36,156 nt of DNA from CAWUKT01 sp963923035 (lineage in GTDB: Bacteria > Bacteroidota > Bacteroidia > J057 > JADKCL01), in contig CAWUKT010000073.1 of assembly GCA_963923035.1 (NCBI GenBank), forward strand, positions 1-36,156, read 5' to 3'. Position 1 is the first letter of the stretch; every line of letters begins with the position of its first letter. The position numbers were made by a program, and so were the translations under genes. The notes beneath the pieces were generated by a model. That model did no database searches, was not told where the DNA came from, and saw only the letters and a program-made list of their open reading frames with translations. Shown piece by piece: positions 32,828-36,156 of this stretch.

Positions 32828-34852
32828 TCAATGCGACACAACAACCCGACGGGTCAGGCTGCCGTTGGAAGTTTCCCCGTGGAAAAGGTAAACGCCATTG
32901 GCCAGAGACTGGGTGTCAAAGTAAATGTGGTGGGTACCAGGCAGGTAATTGGCACTGGTGATCTCCTGCACCTTCACGCCGAAGGTATTGTACAGAGAGA
33001 AAGTCGCTTTGGTCTTCGTCGAGAAGTCCACGCGCGCTACACCAATTCCAGCCACCGGGTTCGGGAATACATCCACAATTTGGGTCTGCTCAACTGCGGG
33101 AGCGGCAGAAACGCCATTGTCGAAGGAATTCTCAGAAGCGTTCAGGACCTTCTGCTTCCGGAAGTTATCGTCATAGTCCATGACGATGCCGACCATATGG
33201 AGGTTGTTTTCATTCCAGCCTGCCGGAACAGTGAAGGTGAAGTTCTCGGTATAGGTCTCATTCGGGTTGACGAGGGAAGGAATGATACCCGAGGTACCAA
33301 ACTCACCCAACGGAACTGCCCGGAGGACCTGGTTGTGCTCGAAGTTCGGGATCGGGCTGGGATCGTTGCCATAGGGATGGCCGGCCTCACCCGAGAAGAA
33401 GTTGGCCTGCGGCTCAATGATGCCGTCCTCGGTCACGAGGACCACCATGCGCAGGTCACCCAAAGCGTAGTCGACGAAGCGGGCCACGATGGTACCAGTT
33501 ACGGTCCGGGTCTGCGCGTCAAACTCGGTATAGACTTCAATGCCCACAGAAGCGGTTTCATTCAAGCGGGAAGACACTTCGGAGGGAAGGCTGGTCGGGT
33601 AAACCTTGGGATCAGAGTTGAAGCTCCCGCCCCGACGGTCGAGGTAGGAAGTCGGAACTCCGGAAACCTTGTAGAAGGCAGGGTAATCGGTGCCGGCATC
33701 CATGACATCACCGGTATGAACACTCACACCGACGGCCTGGCCAGGATAGGTCGTGAAGACTTCGTCAAAACCAATCTTACCAGCGGGGCAGTAGCCACAC
33801 CAGGTACCGGTCACTTTTTCCATCAGGAAGCTCTTCGGACGGGTATTGCCGAGGATGGTGATCAGGTCGATGGTCAGGGTATCGTTGCCGTTGTTCTGGT
33901 CGGCATTGGCGCCGTTGAACTCGTCACACCAGACTTTCAGTTGGTAGAATTGGCCGGTATTGGGGAGGTCGATGTCCACGGAGTGGGTAAAGAAATCGCC
34001 ACCGCCGTTGCCGGTCAGTACGAGGGTCGTCTTGGTATACTCCTGAACGGCACCACCGTCAATCTGGTACTTGATCTTGAGGTTGGAGACGCTATTGGAG
34101 CCATAGTTCCGGATGTTACCGGACAGCTGGTGGGTACCAGCAGCGAGGGTTTGGCTCAGGTTGAGGGACTCAACGCTGAGGTCCCAGGTGGCCTGCTGGC
34201 CTTCGATGAAGACGTAGATGAGGTCATCGACATTGTCAGCCGTCTTGTCGGGGAACTGCGTATTCGGGCCGCTGGGAATCATGACGGCATCGGAGCCGAA
34301 AGCGTCCTGGGCACCTACGGTGGCAGAAGTCGTGAACTGAGCGCCGGAGCCGATGTCTTCAACGACATCAAAGGCGCCACCTTCGTAGATCCGAAGGGTC
34401 GTGGTGATGGTACCACCCGCGGAGGGAGAAACGTTGAACCACTGGACACAGTGGGTCTGGTTCGGAGGCAGACCAATCGTCCAGGAACGAACCACACCAC
34501 TTCCCAACTGGAGATCGTCCCAGAAGGCAAAAATGGCGTTGGTGGGAGCAGAACCCGAAGGAATGGCAACGTTGCTGGCCACGGAAGCCGTAGCGCCCTG
34601 GTCAAAGGTGATATACCCATTGTCGGATGCGTAGTATCCGGTTACAGGCAACCCAAAGAAGTTCCAGGTGAAGGGAAGTTGCTGCCAGGAGGAAAGGACA
34701 TCATTGCCACTGGTAATGAGGTCGTCGCCGGGTTCATCGTAGAAATAGGGGGCATCTGTGCCTTGCTCCCCGATGAAGTAATATCCTTGAGCCGAGACTG
34801 TGCCGAAGCTCAGCAACAGGGCCAGGATGAAAAAGGGTACGCGAATCTTCAT
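32828..34852 (-). CDS. T9SS-exported Omp28-like protein with CxxC domain
   Basis: A 674-residue secreted protein with a signal peptide ending near VSAQ. The N-terminal third is beta-rich (YFIGEQGTDAPYFYDEPGDD, ITFDQGATASVASNV). A CARDB/Ig-like segment follows (NIRNYGSNSVSNLKIKYQIDGG). Then comes an Omp28-type thioredoxin-like domain beginning LMEKVTGTWCGYCPAGKIGFDEV (Cys352, Cys355) and continuing AVGVSVHTGDVMD and GVPTSYLDRRGG. A beta-rich extension precedes the T9SS type A sorting domain (VDVFPNPVAGIGVARVDF, LANGVYLFHGETS, LTRRVVVSH). Omp28 of Porphyromonas is an outer-membrane adhesin; the role of the CxxC here is unknown. It is monocistronic. Confidence 0.88.
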   Translation of the reverse strand: MKIRVPFFILALLLSFGTVSAQGYYFIGEQGTDAPYFYDEPGDDLITSGNDVLSSWQQLPFTWNFFGLPVTGYYASDNGYITFDQGATASVASNVAIPSGSAPTNAIFAFWDDLQLGSGVVRSWTIGLPPNQTHCVQWFNVSPSAGGTITTTLRIYEGGAFDVVEDIGSGAQFTTSATVGAQDAFGSDAVMIPSGPNTQFPDKTADNVDDLIYVFIEGQQATWDLSVESLNLSQTLAAGTHQLSGNIRNYGSNSVSNLKIKYQIDGGAVQEYTKTTLVLTGNGGGDFFTHSVDIDLPNTGQFYQLKVWCDEFNGANADQNNGNDTLTIDLITILGNTRPKSFLMEKVTGTWCGYCPAGKIGFDEVFTTYPGQAVGVSVHTGDVMDAGTDYPAFYKVSGVPTSYLDRRGGSFNSDPKVYPTSLPSEVSSRLNETASVGIEVYTEFDAQTRTVTGTIVARFVDYALGDLRMVVLVTEDGIIEPQANFFSGEAGHPYGNDPSPIPNFEHNQVLRAVPLGEFGTSGIIPSLVNPNETYTENFTFTVPAGWNENNLHMVGIVMDYDDNFRKQKVLNASENSFDNGVSAAPAVEQTQIVDVFPNPVAGIGVARVDFSTKTKATFSLYNTFGVKVQEITSANYLPGTHHIYFDTQSLANGVYLFHGETSNGSLTRRVVVSH

Positions 34853-34967
34853 AAGCAGTAAGTTGATAGTTTCTGAATTCAGATCTAGTAATAGCTAACA
34901 ATATCGGGTTTTGTCCCCTAGCGATCAATAGTTTTCATCCAATACTTGTCTTTTACAATACACAAAG

Positions 34968-36080
34968 TTATTTCGACTGAAACCTTTTCCACCTGCGATC
35001 CACTTTGGGGTACAGCTCTTTGACCCGATCGCTCTGCCAAAATTCGTGCGTATCCACGTCCATCACGGTCAGTTTCCCCTTGACCTTGGCGCCCTGGTCC
35101 AGGTTCCAGACGTTCCCAAGCCGCACCGGTTTCAGCTCTGGCCATTGCTGGACGGTGGGGGTATGGCCAATGAAGACTTCGGTGAATCCATTCACATCTT
35201 CCGGCCGGTCTGGCTCCGCCCGGACATCGGTCAATTGGCTCCACAGGGAGCGGTTCCAGCACAGCCGGCTGGCCGGCTGCATCTGGATGGGACGACGGGG
35301 GTCGTACCCGCCGTGAACGAAGCAGCGGTGCTGGTCGTCGATGAAGTACGGCAATTGGCCGTAGAAAAACCCCCGATGCCGCGGGTCTTCCAGCAAGCCC
35401 AGGTGATTGTAAGCCTGCAAAGTGCTTTTCCCCTCCCCTTCCAGCCAATGGACATCCGCTTCTCCGTAGTTCAGGTAAGTCAGGAAAAATTCATCGTGGT
35501 TCCCCTGAATCGCCACCAAATGGGGCAAGCCCAAGAGGAACTCCACAACCTCCGGACTTTCCGGCCAACCATCCACCACATCCCCCAGACTGATCAGTCT
35601 GTCCTGCTTGAGATCAAATCCCGCCCGATCCAATGCCTGCTCCAACGCCTTCATGGCCCCGTGGATGTCTCCCACCACCAAAGTCCTTCGGAAGCCCTCT
35701 ACTGTTTTTTCCCGGGCCATCAACTCAATTTCATACCCATTCAAATCCCTGAAAAACAGCGACCTATACGGATCATGATATTCCTCCCGCACCTCCAGGC
35801 CTTGCTTAACCAGACGATGGTGCCAGTGCTTCAGGTCCCCGATGGCCACCCTAAATGCGATGTGGCGATGCAACTTGGCCGCGTCCAACTCTCCCTCCTG
35901 GGCCGGGAACAGGGCCAGACCGCTCCGTCCTGCCATCACCATGACCGGAAACGGTCCCCAAGCAGGGTTCTGCACCACCTCAAGGCCCAACATCTCCGCG
36001 TACCAATCGGCGGCAGCATCCAGGTCGGGAACCCCGATGGCGATGTGGTCCAGAAAATGAATCGGTGGAATCTCAGGCAT
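34968..36080 (-). CDS. Fusion of VOC (glyoxalase-like) domain and calcineurin-like phosphatase
   Basis: A 370-residue soluble protein from ATG 36080, with no signal peptide. Residues 1-125 are a vicinal-oxygen-chelate domain: LDHIAIGVPDLDAAADWYAEMLGLEVV, HRHIAFRV and FFRDLNGYEIELMA, with His12, His73 and Glu117 as candidate metal ligands. Residues 131-370 are a metallophosphoesterase of the bacterial PPP type: GDIHG (137-141), GDVVDG (166-171, where PPP enzymes have GDxxDRG), GNHD (193-196), HGG (256-258) and GHTP (305-308). All metal-binding positions are present, so both halves may be active. The linker is only about five residues. The two families normally occur as separate proteins; I know of no such fusion. 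It could be a substrate-sensing phosphatase. Confidence 0.88.
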   Translation of the reverse strand: MPEIPPIHFLDHIAIGVPDLDAAADWYAEMLGLEVVQNPAWGPFPVMVMAGRSGLALFPAQEGELDAAKLHRHIAFRVAIGDLKHWHHRLVKQGLEVREEYHDPYRSLFFRDLNGYEIELMAREKTVEGFRRTLVVGDIHGAMKALEQALDRAGFDLKQDRLISLGDVVDGWPESPEVVEFLLGLPHLVAIQGNHDEFFLTYLNYGEADVHWLEGEGKSTLQAYNHLGLLEDPRHRGFFYGQLPYFIDDQHRCFVHGGYDPRRPIQMQPASRLCWNRSLWSQLTDVRAEPDRPEDVNGFTEVFIGHTPTVQQWPELKPVRLGNVWNLDQGAKVKGKLTVMDVDTHEFWQSDRVKELYPKVDRRWKRFQSK

Positions 36081-36115
36081 GCCTCAACTTAGCATTTTTT
36101 CAAATCGAGTAGAGG

Positions 36116-36149
36116 AAAGTAAAGGCGGCGATTAAGTCGCCTTTACTTT
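36116..36149. terminator. Terminator-like hairpin at the window edge
   Basis: AAAGTAAAGGCG (36116-36127) pairs perfectly with CGCCTTTACTTT (36138-36149). The T and A tracts on both sides would allow action in either direction. It probably ends a gene to the right of the window. Confidence 0.6.
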
Positions 36150-36156
36150 TCCCCTC

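Noticed and set aside
32831..34861. A 676-codon open frame on the plus strand, opposite the Omp28-like gene
   Set aside because: It is the mirror of a GC-biased coding strand, rich in Val, Gly and Asp with no domain or signal; the opposite strand has a signal peptide, a CxxC domain and a sorting domain.
36070..36085. Palindrome AGGCATGCCT at the start of the fusion gene
   Set aside because: It is made by the start codon and its immediate neighbours; a single short palindrome here is expected by chance.

Overview
The window looks like a chromosomal segment of a high-GC member of the Bacteroidota, most like the Saprospiria (Lewinella/Haliscomenobacter/Phaeodactylibacter type). The grounds are four secreted proteins that end in a type IX secretion (T9SS) type A sorting domain, a SusC-like TonB-dependent receptor with a carboxypeptidase-like N-terminal domain, an Omp28-type protein, the rsmD-DUF3822 pair, an ECF sigma / membrane protein / CpxP-like triad, and TAnnTTTG-type promoter elements. 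The genus is an inference. I see no rRNA, tRNA, CRISPR array, transposase or phage gene. No T9SS machinery is encoded here, only its cargo.

Layout. 1-1086: a small exported protein surrounded by copies of an about 88-bp, three-hairpin repeat. 1087-2649 (-): a helical-repeat protein of unknown function. 3104-6472 (+): a dockerin-like lipoprotein, then a T9SS metalloprotease gene broken by a one-base frameshift in a G run, followed by another hairpin repeat. 6753-10467: two tiny Pro-rich genes with matching leaders, a large exported protein, an amphi-Trp protein and a beta-propeller gene with an in-frame stop. 10751-13456 (-): a T9SS G8-domain/beta-helix protein (CEMIP-like). 13630-17266 (+): an operon of TonB receptor, thioredoxin-fold lipoprotein and methyltransferase, with a 30-bp operator-like inverted repeat over its promoter. 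17405-18445: a calpain-family protease without a signal peptide. 18637-19800: a flavin amine oxidase gene with an in-frame TGA at a probable Trp codon.

19814-22473 (-): MOSC protein, lipoprotein, small barrel-like protein and Uma2 nuclease-fold protein. 22853-25251: DinB-like protein, zincless Fpg/Nei glycosylase and DUF4261 protein. 25400-27313 (-): T9SS lipase/esterase. 27675-27923 (-): the 3' remnant of an adhesin-like gene. 28095-29318 (-): NhaA antiporter, divergent from the ECF sigma operon (29480-31156). 31217-32596 (-): rsmD and a DUF3822 gene. 32828-34852 (-): T9SS Omp28-like protein. 34968-36080 (-): an unusual in-frame fusion of a glyoxalase/VOC domain to a calcineurin-like phosphatase.

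The observations most worth following up are the modular hairpin repeat family (with a compensatory base-pair change between copies), the metal-regulator-like operator on the TonB receptor operon, the VOC-phosphatase fusion, the calpain protease with an effector-like N-terminus, the two mini-genes with a shared leader, and three interrupted exported-protein genes within 15 kb. All family assignments are from reading motifs by eye; no database search was run.
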